Source: a virus
Direction: 5' to 3' (one strand)
DNA length: 39,234 nt
Virus record (IMG/VR): IMGVR_UViG_3300032820_000036
Span: 1-39,234 of that record
The translations under genes were made by a program, and so were the position numbers. This document shows, one piece after another, positions 6,987-15,500 of this stretch; position 1 is the first letter of the stretch, and every line of letters starts with the position of its first letter. The notes beneath the pieces were generated by a model. It was not told the DNA's origin and made no database searches. It was given only the letters and a program-made list of their open reading frames with translations.

Positions 6987-7457
6987 ATGGGTCAGCGTTA
7001 CATAGAGGGCGGCCCGAAGGTCAATTCCCATGAAGAGTGGAAGATGGAGAGAACCCGGATTGCGATTATGCGACAGCCAAACAGGGAACCCTGGGCTTGG
7101 TGGGATATGCGCGGCAGCCTGGGCATCGATGTCAACAAGACCGGGAAGATGACTTCGGAGGAAGTGCGGCAGCAGGGCGGCCTTGAGCGCGTGAATCGGA
7201 TTACGATGCAGAACATGGCTTGGCCTCCTGAAGCTGCTGCCAATGTGGTTCACCCTCGAGTCTCGAAAGAGGCTAGAGAGGTCGCTCTTCAGAGCATTGC
7301 CGAGGAGTCGATGAAGAAGGCGAAGGCGCGCAAGGGTACTGGCACTCGCGGCAGGGCTCGCCGTGGTTCCGGAGAAGAAGACCAACCGGGTGGTGCCTTT
7401 GGATCCCAGACTCTGGGCCAGGGATATCCCTCTGCCAAAGTGAAGTTGGGGGCGTAA
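6987..7457 (+). CDS. Head-region protein with shared C-terminal tag, copy 2
   Basis: A 156-residue basic protein. The N-terminal 100 residues are unlike copy 1, with no membrane segment and tryptophan-rich (EPWAWWDM). The middle is arginine/lysine/glycine-rich (KKAKARKGTGTRGRARRGSG), and the final 17 residues repeat the tag seen in the gene upstream. A shared tail on two otherwise different proteins suggests a common binding partner, perhaps portal or scaffold. The stop overlaps the portal start as TAATG. Confidence 0.72.
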   Translation: MGQRYIEGGPKVNSHEEWKMERTRIAIMRQPNREPWAWWDMRGSLGIDVNKTGKMTSEEVRQQGGLERVNRITMQNMAWPPEAAANVVHPRVSKEAREVALQSIAEESMKKAKARKGTGTRGRARRGSGEEDQPGGAFGSQTLGQGYPSAKVKLGA

Positions 7458-9106
7458 TGGCGAAATCAGTCGAGCAATGTTTGAGACGCCTCTCGGAGCT
7501 GGAGGCGCGTCGCCACAACTGGGACACCCACTGGCAAGAGATTGCCGAGCGAGTGTGGCCTGCCGCCGACGAGTTTCTTAGGGTCAGGTCACCCGGCGAG
7601 AAGCGCAGCACCAAGATATTCGATGCGACCGCATCGCTGGCCCTCGAGAAGTTCTCGGCTGCGATGGAGTCGATGCTCACGCCCAGGGCTCAGAAGTGGC
7701 ATACGCTTCGCTCTACCAACGATGACCTGAACAAGGATCTCGAGGTCAAGGGCTGGTTTGAGGAGGTGACGCGGATCCTCTTCCAGGCGCGCAATGCTCC
7801 GAAGGCCGGGTACTACTCCCAGATGCACGAAGGCTACAAGTCTCTCGGAGCATTCGGGAATGCCTGTATGTTCTTGGATGAACTAAAGAGCGGTGGCGTC
7901 TCTTATATGCAATGTCACGTTGGATCGGTCTACATCGAGGTCAACCCGTCCAGGCAGGTCGATACTGTCTATCGGAAGTATCAGATGAGCGCGAAGGCTG
8001 CCGAGCAGCAGTGGGGGCGTAACAAGCTGCCTCCGAAGATCGCGAAGGCTCTCGAGATGGATGAGTCGATGTACAAGCAGTTCGAGTTCATGCACGTTGT
8101 GACGCCGCGTACCGATCGCGATACCGAGCGCAAGGATTACGAGGGGATGCCCTGGCACTCCTATCATATCGGTATTGACGATAAGGCCATGATCGAAGAA
8201 GGCGGGTATCACGAATTCCCGTATATGTACTCGAGGTACACGCTGAATCCGACCGAGATGTACGGTCGCTCCCCGGCCATGCTGGTTCTGCCGGCGATCA
8301 AGATGGCTCAGGAGATGCAGAAGACGTTCATTCGGAGCGGCCACAAGATGGTCGATCCGCCGCTGCTCCTGCACGATGACGGCGTTCTCGGCACCGGCAG
8401 CAAGCAGGTGCGCCTCACTCCAGGCGGTCTGAATTATGGTGGCGTAGATTCCCAGGGCCGTCCCCTGGTGGTGCCGCTCCAGACTGGTGCTCGACTCGAT
8501 ATCACCGAGGGGATGCTCGAGAAGGAGCGGATGGTCATCAATGACGCTTTCTTGGTGACCCTCTTCCAGATTCTCGTAGATCAGCCCCAGATGACAGCGA
8601 CGGAGGCTCTGATCCGAGCTCAGGAGAAGGGCCAGCTACTGGCTCCCACGGTAGGCAGGCAGCAGTCCGAGATGCTGGGTCCGCAGATCCATCGGGAGTT
8701 CAACATCTTGGGACGCCAGGGCTACCTGCCACAGCTTCCGCAGGTTCTCGTTGAAGCCGAGGGGGAGTACGAGGTTTCCTACGAATCTCCCGCGATGCGG
8801 TTCCAGCGCAGCGAGGAGTTGGTAGGGATCCAGCGGACGGTCGAGATGGCGCTGCCCTTTGCCCAGGCGGACCCCAGCATTCTCGCCATCTTCAAGCCCG
8901 ATGAGATCATTCGTCTGGCCGTCGAGATCAATGGAGCCCCGATCGAGATTCTCCGCACTCCCGAAGAGATGGAGGAGATCCAGGCGGCTATGGCCCAGCA
9001 GCAACAGGCGCAGCAGCAGATGGAGGCTCTAACGCAGATGGCTCCAGCGGCGAAGGATATGGCTCAGGCCCAGGCGGCTACGCCTACCGGCGAGGGAGTT
9101 ATTTGA
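7457..9106 (+). CDS. Portal (head-to-tail connecting) protein
   Basis: A 549-residue protein of the T7-like head-tail connector family. The N-terminus has the family pattern of RRHNWDTHWQEIAERVWPA, then FDATASLALEKFSAAMESML, TPRAQKWHTL. A central GNACMFLDE segment and a helical C-terminus with a glutamine-rich run (MAQQQQAQQQMEAL) follow, as in family members. Twelve copies form the ring at one capsid vertex through which DNA passes. Length is normal. It lies downstream of terL and upstream of scaffold and capsid genes. Confidence 0.92.
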   Translation: MAKSVEQCLRRLSELEARRHNWDTHWQEIAERVWPAADEFLRVRSPGEKRSTKIFDATASLALEKFSAAMESMLTPRAQKWHTLRSTNDDLNKDLEVKGWFEEVTRILFQARNAPKAGYYSQMHEGYKSLGAFGNACMFLDELKSGGVSYMQCHVGSVYIEVNPSRQVDTVYRKYQMSAKAAEQQWGRNKLPPKIAKALEMDESMYKQFEFMHVVTPRTDRDTERKDYEGMPWHSYHIGIDDKAMIEEGGYHEFPYMYSRYTLNPTEMYGRSPAMLVLPAIKMAQEMQKTFIRSGHKMVDPPLLLHDDGVLGTGSKQVRLTPGGLNYGGVDSQGRPLVVPLQTGARLDITEGMLEKERMVINDAFLVTLFQILVDQPQMTATEALIRAQEKGQLLAPTVGRQQSEMLGPQIHREFNILGRQGYLPQLPQVLVEAEGEYEVSYESPAMRFQRSEELVGIQRTVEMALPFAQADPSILAIFKPDEIIRLAVEINGAPIEILRTPEEMEEIQAAMAQQQQAQQQMEALTQMAPAAKDMAQAQAATPTGEGVI

Positions 9107-9177
9107 TAATCGCCTTCCTTGCGGGAATAGGGGTTGCGATACTGGCCTTCTGCCGAGGGGCGAGTCCGGATGCGTGA
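9103..9177 (+). CDS. Possible 24-residue membrane peptide
   Basis: A frame from TTG 9103 overlaps the portal stop as TTGA and encodes a short peptide whose first 17 residues (MIIAFLAGIGVAILAFC) would span a membrane. It ends 8 nt inside the next gene. The overlap style matches other genes here, and it fills an otherwise empty 60-nt gap. There is no strong ribosome site, so this is only a candidate. Confidence 0.3.
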   Translation: MIIAFLAGIGVAILAFCRGASPDA

Positions 9178-9421
9178 AGAGCTGTTGGTACGCAGTCAAG
9201 CCTACAAGCAGGCTTTCGAGGGAGAGCACGCCGAGAAGGTGCTCGAGGATCTCGGCAGATTCTGCCACGCGAATGCGACCACCCATGTCGAGGGCGATAG
9301 TCACGGGACCGCGCAGCTCGAGGGTAGGCGTCAGGTCTGGTTGCGGATCCAGGGCTATCGCGATTTGAGCGAGGCTCAGATCGGTGAGTTTGTCGGTCAC
9401 GCTTCGACCGAGGAGGATTGA
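9170..9421 (+). CDS. Bbp19-like head-module protein
   Basis: An 83-residue protein from ATG 9170, preceded by GAGGGG nine nt upstream. The pattern RSQAYKQAFEGEHAEKVLED, LGRFCHANATTH, then EGRRQVWLRIQGY matches small Bbp19-family proteins, named from Bordetella phage BPP-1, found between portal and scaffold genes. Their function is not established. An upstream start at 9134 is possible but would overlap the candidate peptide gene and lacks a better ribosome site. Confidence 0.78.
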   Translation: MREELLVRSQAYKQAFEGEHAEKVLEDLGRFCHANATTHVEGDSHGTAQLEGRRQVWLRIQGYRDLSEAQIGEFVGHASTEED

Positions 9422-9424
9422 GAC

Positions 9425-10258
9425 ATGGCAGAAGAAGAGGCTGCGGCAGAAGTTGCCGCACCGAGTGAAACGGGCGAGGTCGAGGGCGCGTCTTGGACCG
9501 ATGGCATGACCGAAGAGAGCGCCGGATTCGTTCAGAACAAGGGCTGGAAGAGTGCCGACCAGGCGCTCGAGAGCTATCGCAGTCTCGAGACGGCGATGAG
9601 GGCTCCAGCCGATCAATTGTTGCGCCTCCCCAAGGAGGAAGACTCCGAGGGTTGGGGCGAGGTCTACAGCAGGCTGGGGCGTCCGGAGGATCCCAGCGGG
9701 TACAAGTTCAATGATTCAGGAATGGAAGATGGTGGCTTTGGCCTCAAGGACAATCTACGAAACTGGGCACATGAGGCCGGAATGTCTCAGCAGCAGACTT
9801 CCCAGATATTCGACAAGTACAATGAGCGGATTCTCGAGATGGGCGATGAAATGAATGCCCAACGGCAGGAGCAGGCGGCATCGGAAGAGCAGGCTCTTCG
9901 CAAGGAATGGGGCAGTGCCTGGGAAGAGAACGTCACGGCGGGTACTCGATTTCGTCAACGATTTGGCATAGATGACGCGACCAGGGCGAAACTCGAGCAG
10001 GCCCTGGGGTTCCGCGGTCTGCTCGAATTGTCGGCCAAGATAGGTCGCGGACTGGGTGAGCACTCGATGCCGACCGGAGCCGAGGACAGCGCGGGTACGG
10101 CGTTCGGGGTGACTCCCGCAGCAGCCAAGGCCAAGATCGGAGACTTGACCCTCGACAAGGAATTCATGGATCAGTACCTGGCGGGGAATCCCGAGGCGGT
10201 GGCCCGGATGACCCGGCTCCACGCCCTGGCCCATCCCGAGGTTGCGGGATCCGAGTAA
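9425..10258 (+). CDS. Capsid scaffolding protein
   Basis: A 277-residue acidic, alanine/glutamate-rich helical protein directly upstream of the major capsid gene, where scaffold normally lies. It has an acidic N-terminus, a LPKEEDSEGWGEVYSRLGRP segment common in podovirus scaffolds, a long coiled region (about 110-165), and a C-terminal helix region that would contact capsid. Such proteins guide prohead assembly and leave on maturation. AGGAGG precedes the ATG at ideal spacing. Confidence 0.85.
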   Translation: MAEEEAAAEVAAPSETGEVEGASWTDGMTEESAGFVQNKGWKSADQALESYRSLETAMRAPADQLLRLPKEEDSEGWGEVYSRLGRPEDPSGYKFNDSGMEDGGFGLKDNLRNWAHEAGMSQQQTSQIFDKYNERILEMGDEMNAQRQEQAASEEQALRKEWGSAWEENVTAGTRFRQRFGIDDATRAKLEQALGFRGLLELSAKIGRGLGEHSMPTGAEDSAGTAFGVTPAAAKAKIGDLTLDKEFMDQYLAGNPEAVARMTRLHALAHPEVAGSE

Positions 10259-10461
10259 TACGCTAAATACGCGAAATGCGCTTAGGCGCATTTGAATGGC
10301 CCCGGCTTGCGACCGGCATAAGCCTTCCAGCAACATAAGGCCCCGGTTTGGCAACCGGCATAAGCCCTGGAAGCCACTTATACGATCGCAGGCCCCGCGG
10401 AGATCGCGGCATAAGCCTCGCAGGCACACACTGTGTGCCGAGACTTTAGGGCTATTTCACA
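10259..10461 (+). other. Structured leader of the major capsid gene (203 nt, multi-hairpin)
   Basis: No convincing gene lies here. A perfect 8-bp hairpin with a TTAG loop sits at 10274-10293. Three related 27-28 nt units lie at 10298-10324, 10339-10366 and 10391-10417. A perfect 8-bp inverted repeat (GGCACACA/TGTGTGCC) lies at 10423-10439. A 7-bp pairing (10324-10330 with 10367-10373) can enclose the second unit. None is followed by a T-run, so these are not typical terminators. They probably act in the RNA, for example by protecting or punctuating capsid mRNA. The capsid ribosome site (AGGG, about 10 nt from ATG) is weak. Confidence 0.75.
10298..10417 (+). repeat. Three diverged hairpin repeats
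   Basis: Units at 10298, 10339 and 10391 all begin GGCCCCG and end CGGCATAAGCC. The inner stems are CCGG/CCGG, CCGGTT/AACCGG and CCGCG/CGCGG. The fourth stem position changes from G-C to C-G in the third copy, keeping the pairing. The loops differ fully in sequence. Conserved ends with varied, compensated stems indicate selection on RNA or DNA structure. Confidence 0.8.
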
Positions 10462-11334
10462 ATGTCAAATCAAGTAAACACTGCTTTTGTGCAGCAGTAC
10501 GCCACCAATGTGGCGCACCTGTTGCAGCAGAAGGGCAGCAAGTTCAGAGATACGGTGATGAACGGTGCCGCAACCGGCAAGGCAGCCAAGGTTGTCGAGC
10601 AGGTGGGTGCAGTCAATGCCGTCAAGCGAACAACCAGGCACGCGGATACTCCGCTGATCGACACCCCGCACGATGCGCGGTGGACGTTTCCGGTGGATTA
10701 CGAGTGGGCCGACCTGATCGACGATCAGGACAAGATTCGGATGCTCATCAATCCCCAGTCGCCCTACGCGGTGAACGGGGCTTACGCGATGGGCCGTGCC
10801 ATCGATGACGAGATCATCGGGGCGTTCTTCGCGGACTCCAAGACGGGCGAGAACGGTACGGGGACCGAGCTGGGTTCCACGGTGGGCCAGGTTGCCAACC
10901 CTGGCGGTGGCAAGCTGACCATTGCTCAGCTGCAGGAGGGCAAGCGGATCCTCATGGCGAACGAGGTCGATCTCGACAACGATACGATCTACATGGCGAT
11001 CACGGCAGAGCAGCACGAAGACCTCCTCGGCATGACTCAGCTCCAGACCATCGATTCCAACGCCACCAAGGTGCTGGTCGATGGCCGGGTTCGGTCATTC
11101 CTGGGGATCAACTTCATTACGAGCGAGAGGCTGACTTCCGTAACGGCCTCGACCGATTGCCCGATGTGGGCGAAGTCTGGGATGCACCTCACGGTGTGGA
11201 ACGACATAACCACCAAGATCAGCGAGCGAGAGGACAAGTCCTACGCCACGCAGGTCTATTGCAAGACCACCATCGGGGCAACTCGCCTCGAGGCAGCGAA
11301 GGTTGTCAAGATCGTCGCGGATCGGGTGGCCTAG
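10462..11334 (+). CDS. Major capsid protein
   Basis: A 290-residue protein in the invariant position after the scaffold. The sequence (KGSKFRDTVMNGAATGKAAK; TPLIDTPHDARWTFPVDYEW; ADLIDDQDKIRMLINPQSPY) follows the major capsid family of Bbp-like podophages. It assembles the icosahedral head around the scaffold. It is preceded by a 203-nt structured leader and followed by an 8-bp imperfect hairpin at 11351-11378, so its transcript segment is bracketed by structure. Confidence 0.88.
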   Translation: MSNQVNTAFVQQYATNVAHLLQQKGSKFRDTVMNGAATGKAAKVVEQVGAVNAVKRTTRHADTPLIDTPHDARWTFPVDYEWADLIDDQDKIRMLINPQSPYAVNGAYAMGRAIDDEIIGAFFADSKTGENGTGTELGSTVGQVANPGGGKLTIAQLQEGKRILMANEVDLDNDTIYMAITAEQHEDLLGMTQLQTIDSNATKVLVDGRVRSFLGINFITSERLTSVTASTDCPMWAKSGMHLTVWNDITTKISEREDKSYATQVYCKTTIGATRLEAAKVVKIVADRVA

Positions 11335-11350
11335 AACGAATCGATGTAAG

Positions 11351-11378
11351 GGAGCCGGGGCGGTGTCGTGCCGGTTCC
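11351..11378 (+). other. Hairpin after the capsid gene
   Basis: GGAGCCGG pairs with CCGGTTCC (7 Watson-Crick pairs and one G-U) around a 12-nt loop, in the 74-nt gap after the capsid stop. No T-run follows, so it is more likely an mRNA-stabilising or attenuating structure than a terminator. Confidence 0.4.
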
Positions 11379-11408
11379 TGATCATCACCATCAAGAAGGA
11401 GCCATTCA

Positions 11409-11984
11409 ATGGCTACCATTTTCAGCAGTCTTTTCAATTCAGATGGTTCAGTCTCACCGGGCATCGGTATTGTCACGGAGGAACTTGGCCTCGATACACA
11501 GAGGCGAGCCTCTGCGGGTCATTCTCACTCTCGCCTAAGGCGCACGCTAGCCCAGGTGAGCATCGGCACGGTGGCCGCTGCAGCCGATCAAGTTCGTATG
11601 CTCACACTCAAGTCCAGCGACATTCTCCACTCTGTGCTCTTCAGTACGGATGGCGCGGGAACGGCAGGTGAAGCGGACTTGGGGTGGTATCTGACGGGCG
11701 ATGCCCACGATGGTGCCCTTGCTTCCGCAGCCTCTGTGGACGCCATGTCAACCACGGCTCTTGTCTTTGACACAGAGACAGTACGCGCAGAGAAGATTTT
11801 CGCCGGGGACTATGCTTCTGAGAACTTGGGCAAGCAGATCTGGGAGCTTGTCAACGTCTCGGACGCTGCCACCTATACGGCCGATCCGGGCGGGACGTTC
11901 GACCTCACGATGACGATGACGGAAACCATGACCGGCACCGTCACGCTAGTGACGTTGGAAGCCCTCTACACCGCAGGCGACTAG
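11409..11984 (+). CDS. Virion structural protein after major capsid (head or decoration)
   Basis: A 191-residue beta-rich protein, threonine- and alanine-rich, with no membrane segment. The order capsid, this gene, gp11-like tail adaptor is common in Bbp-like podophages, where the product is a virion protein of uncertain site. AAGGAG lies 7 nt before ATG 11409. Segments such as ALVFDTETVRAEKIFAGDYA and the C-terminal TMTMTETMTGTVTLVTLEAL look like strands of a beta-sandwich. A decoration role is inferred from position. Confidence 0.78.
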   Translation: MATIFSSLFNSDGSVSPGIGIVTEELGLDTQRRASAGHSHSRLRRTLAQVSIGTVAAAADQVRMLTLKSSDILHSVLFSTDGAGTAGEADLGWYLTGDAHDGALASAASVDAMSTTALVFDTETVRAEKIFAGDYASENLGKQIWELVNVSDAATYTADPGGTFDLTMTMTETMTGTVTLVTLEALYTAGD

Positions 11985-11998
11985 CGAGGTAGCGGCAT

Positions 11999-12559
11999 AT
12001 GCCCAGTGCTGTTGACATTTGCAACAGGGCGTTGAGCCGCGTGGGTGAAGCGCGGATCACTTCGTTGAGTGATGACTCCAAGCAGGCTAGGGCCTGCAAC
12101 GGAGCCTATACATTCATTCGTGACGAAGTGCTCCGCGCCCATCCGTGGAATTCGGCGATCTCGCGGGCCTCGATAGCGAAGCTCGCGGATGCCCCGGAGT
12201 TCGGATATGACGCGCAGTATCAATTGCCGTCCGATTGCCTGCGGGTGGTCGAGGTCTTCGATACGAAGCTACCCTGGGTAGTGGAGGGCCGAAGGATCCT
12301 TTGCGATGAGGGGAGCCCCCTCGAGTTGCGGTACGTCCGCAGGGAAGAGGATCCCAATACGATGGACTCGATATTGGTTTCGGCCATTGCGGCCAGGCTG
12401 GCCGTCGAGCTGTGCGAAGAGCTGACACAGAGCAATACGAAACGAAAGCTCGCCAATGCAGAATTCGATTTGATTATGTCTCAGGCTCGATCGGCAGACG
12501 GCCAGGAGCAGAGCCCGATGCCTTTCGAGGAGGATGACTGGATTAACGCGAGGAACTGA
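11999..12559 (+). CDS. Tail tubular protein A / adaptor (T7 gp11-like)
   Basis: A 186-residue protein. The opening ICNRALSRVGEARITSLSDD, followed by CNGAYTFIRDEVLRAHPWNS and YQLPSDCLRVVEVFD, is the standard pattern of T7 gp11 and related adaptors. It forms the ring joining the portal to the tail nozzle encoded next. GAGGTAGCGG precedes the ATG. Length is normal. Confidence 0.9.
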   Translation: MPSAVDICNRALSRVGEARITSLSDDSKQARACNGAYTFIRDEVLRAHPWNSAISRASIAKLADAPEFGYDAQYQLPSDCLRVVEVFDTKLPWVVEGRRILCDEGSPLELRYVRREEDPNTMDSILVSAIAARLAVELCEELTQSNTKRKLANAEFDLIMSQARSADGQEQSPMPFEEDDWINARN

Positions 12560-12561
12560 GC

Positions 12562-15500
12562 GTGAGTAAAGCCTCCGCAATCCAGACAAGTTTCAACGCT
12601 GGCGAGCTGTCTCCCACTCTCGATGGGCGTGTCGATATCGGCAAGTATGCATCGGGCTGTTCCATTCTCGAGAACTTCATTCCCCTGGTACAGGGCGGTG
12701 CCCGCAAGCGCAGCGGCACTCGCTTTGTCAAGGAAGTGAAAGATTCCAACAACCCTTCCCGCTTGATCCCTTTCGAGTTCAATACCGACCAGGCGTATGT
12801 TCTCGAGTTTGCACATTCGGAGATCCGGGTATTTCGAGACGGCGGGCCGGTAACGGGATCTCCGCATACGATTGTATCTACGTCTGCGGCGACTCCCGTT
12901 TCGGTGACGGTATCCGACGAAGGCACGCCTATTACGGCGATAACGCAGGCTAGCCCCGCTGTTGTAACTGCGGCTTCTCATGGCTTTGAAGACGGCGACC
13001 GAATTAATATTTCCGGCATTACTGGCGTGGCTGAGTTGAACGATCGGGAGTTCACGGTAGCTGGAAAGACCGCGGATCAGTTTGCCCTATTGGACGTTAC
13101 GGGCACCATTTCCGAAGATACCACCCAGATCACCGACGCGACGTGCGATGTAAATGCAAACACATCAGCGACGATGGACGACACCGAAGATCTCAAGGTA
13201 GGCCAAACGGTAGACGGCGCGTTTTCCGACGCGACGTGTATCACCACACTGGCTACCACTGTGACGATGACCAGCAACGCAGCGTTGGCAGTAGGTATGA
13301 CAGTTTCCGGTACTGGTATTCCTGCCGGTGCCACAATAGCTTCCATTCCTGGTGGTGGTACGACGTTTGTACTGTCTGCCGCTGCGACTGTTGCGAGTTC
13401 ACCAGGTACCGTCTCGCTGGAGTTCAACCCGATTGCAGCCGGTACTACCGTGGCTGCGATCGATGCCGGCGGGACGGCCTTCACCCTTTCCGCGGCGGCG
13501 CTATCGGACAAAGACAACGTAACCTTGAAGTTTGGCGGTCCATGGGTTTCCGGTGGTTCTGTAACTGGACATAGGCTTTTAACGAATGACGAATTGTTCC
13601 TCGACGGTACGGGGATTGATTCAATCGATGGCCGATTTTGGACGATCTCCAGAACGGGTGCCCTGACATTCACTTTAGACAGCAGCATAAATCCGGGGGA
13701 GGCTTCGACCGTTGGTACGGCAGCTCGCATTTTTAAACTGGCGTCCCCTTACTCGAGCGAAGCTCTGGGGTCTATGCAGTACGCTCAGTCGGCTGACGTT
13801 CTTTACATCGCTCATCCGGATTATCCACCGCACAAGGTGACGAGAACGGAGCACGATGCCTGGACGATTACCGAAATCGTTTTCGACGATCCACCGTTCG
13901 AGCCGAGGAATACCGACACCGATATCACGGTAAAGGTTTCCACCCATGATAAAGAGGTTGGGGAGACTGTTTGGCTTGAGCAAATTGGAGGGGTAGACAG
14001 CGGATCCACTGATAACCCAATTTTCGCGCAATCGATGGAGGGATCCCACTTCAAAATATCGGAGTTGATACCGTCGAATCACGGCCTTTGGGAGGCTGCC
14101 TCTGACAATATTAGGTACAGCGGTACTCCGGTTATTTACATAGAGGACGTGCAGGATGGTTACACCGCCTACTGGGAAAACAATGTTTATCGGTTGAGAT
14201 TTATAGATGGTCAGAGCGGTACGAGTGCCCCGGTCCATGATACGGGGACCGAGTCGGACGGGAAGTGGCAATGGGAATTTCTACACAGCGGGTCTGGTCA
14301 CGGCAAGATTATATCTGCATCGGCTAATGGCATTAACGCGCAAGTGGAAATTATCAATCCGTTCCCTGTAAGCGTAGTATCCACTGACGATCCGTATCCA
14401 GAGGCTACCCATAGATGGGCGCGTGGGGCATGGGGCGAGCTAAACGGTTACCCGCGAACGGTGACCTTTTTCGAGGACCGTCTCTGGTGGGGCGGGACGC
14501 GAGCTAACCCGCAGACGCTTTGGGCTTCCAAAACATCCGACTACGAGAACCACCAGATCATAGATCTCGACGAATCGGCCCTGGTTCTTACGATCAATAC
14601 AGACAAGGTCAACGTGATCGAGTGGATCAACGCCGGCAAGGTGCTTGTCATAGGCACGGCTGGCGGCGAGTTCGTTTGTTCAGCGGCTGTCGAAGCGGAG
14701 GCCCTGGTTCCTGGGAATGTTCGGGTGGTCAGGCATTCGACCTACGGCAGCAAGACCAAGGTTCTGCCACAACGTGTAGAGCAGGTTCTTCTGTTTGTTC
14801 AGCGAGCTGGGAGAAAGATGCGAGAATTCGTTTATAACAGCTCTGTAGATTCGTTTGTAGCTCCCGATATGACAGTTCTCGCGGAACATATTACTCGCGG
14901 CGGTATGACGGAATTGGCGTTTCAGCAGGAACCCAATCGGTTGATCTGGGCGACACTTGGGAATGGTAACCTTATCTGCTTTACATACGAGAGAGCTCAG
15001 GAGGTTGTAGCGTGGCACCGCCATGAACTAGGCGGGGAAGATGTTTTCGTGGAAAGCATCGCGTCGATACCGCATCCGAATGGCGACAAGGATCAGCTCT
15101 GGCTCATCGTTAAACGAACAGTGGATGGCGCTACGAAGCGGTATATCGAATACATGGAATCTGACTGGGATCGTTTCGATGAAGTCGATGCTGCTTTCTT
15201 CGTTGACTCTGGGCTTTCGTATGACGGGGATCCGACTACGACGTTGACCCACCTGGAGCACCTCGAGGGGGAGACGGTTACGATCCTTGCCGATGGGGCT
15301 ACGCATCCCGATCAGACTGTGAGTGATGGTCAGATCACACTGACCCGGTCCTGCGAGAAGGCCAGCGTCGGCCTCGCGTATTCGTCCACTCTTCAGACCA
15401 TGAGGATCGAGGCTGGAGCTGCGGACGGGACCGCCCAGGGCAAGACGAAGCGTTTTACCAATGTAGTGTTTAGGCTCGACCAGACGGGTTCGGGTCTTTT

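Noticed and set aside
7883-8374. 163-codon minus-strand ORF inside portal
   Set aside because: Mirror frame of a conserved portal gene; high GC at third positions keeps it open.
10298-10417. CRISPR array
   Set aside because: The three units are diverged hairpins with no constant-length spacers, no leader and no cas genes.
10274-10439. Leader hairpins as rho-independent terminators
   Set aside because: None has a following T-tract, and the capsid gene downstream needs to be transcribed.
10296-10808. 170-codon plus-strand ORF across the capsid leader
   Set aside because: It begins in the hairpin repeats and runs out of frame through the capsid gene; cysteine/arginine-rich translation without a family pattern.
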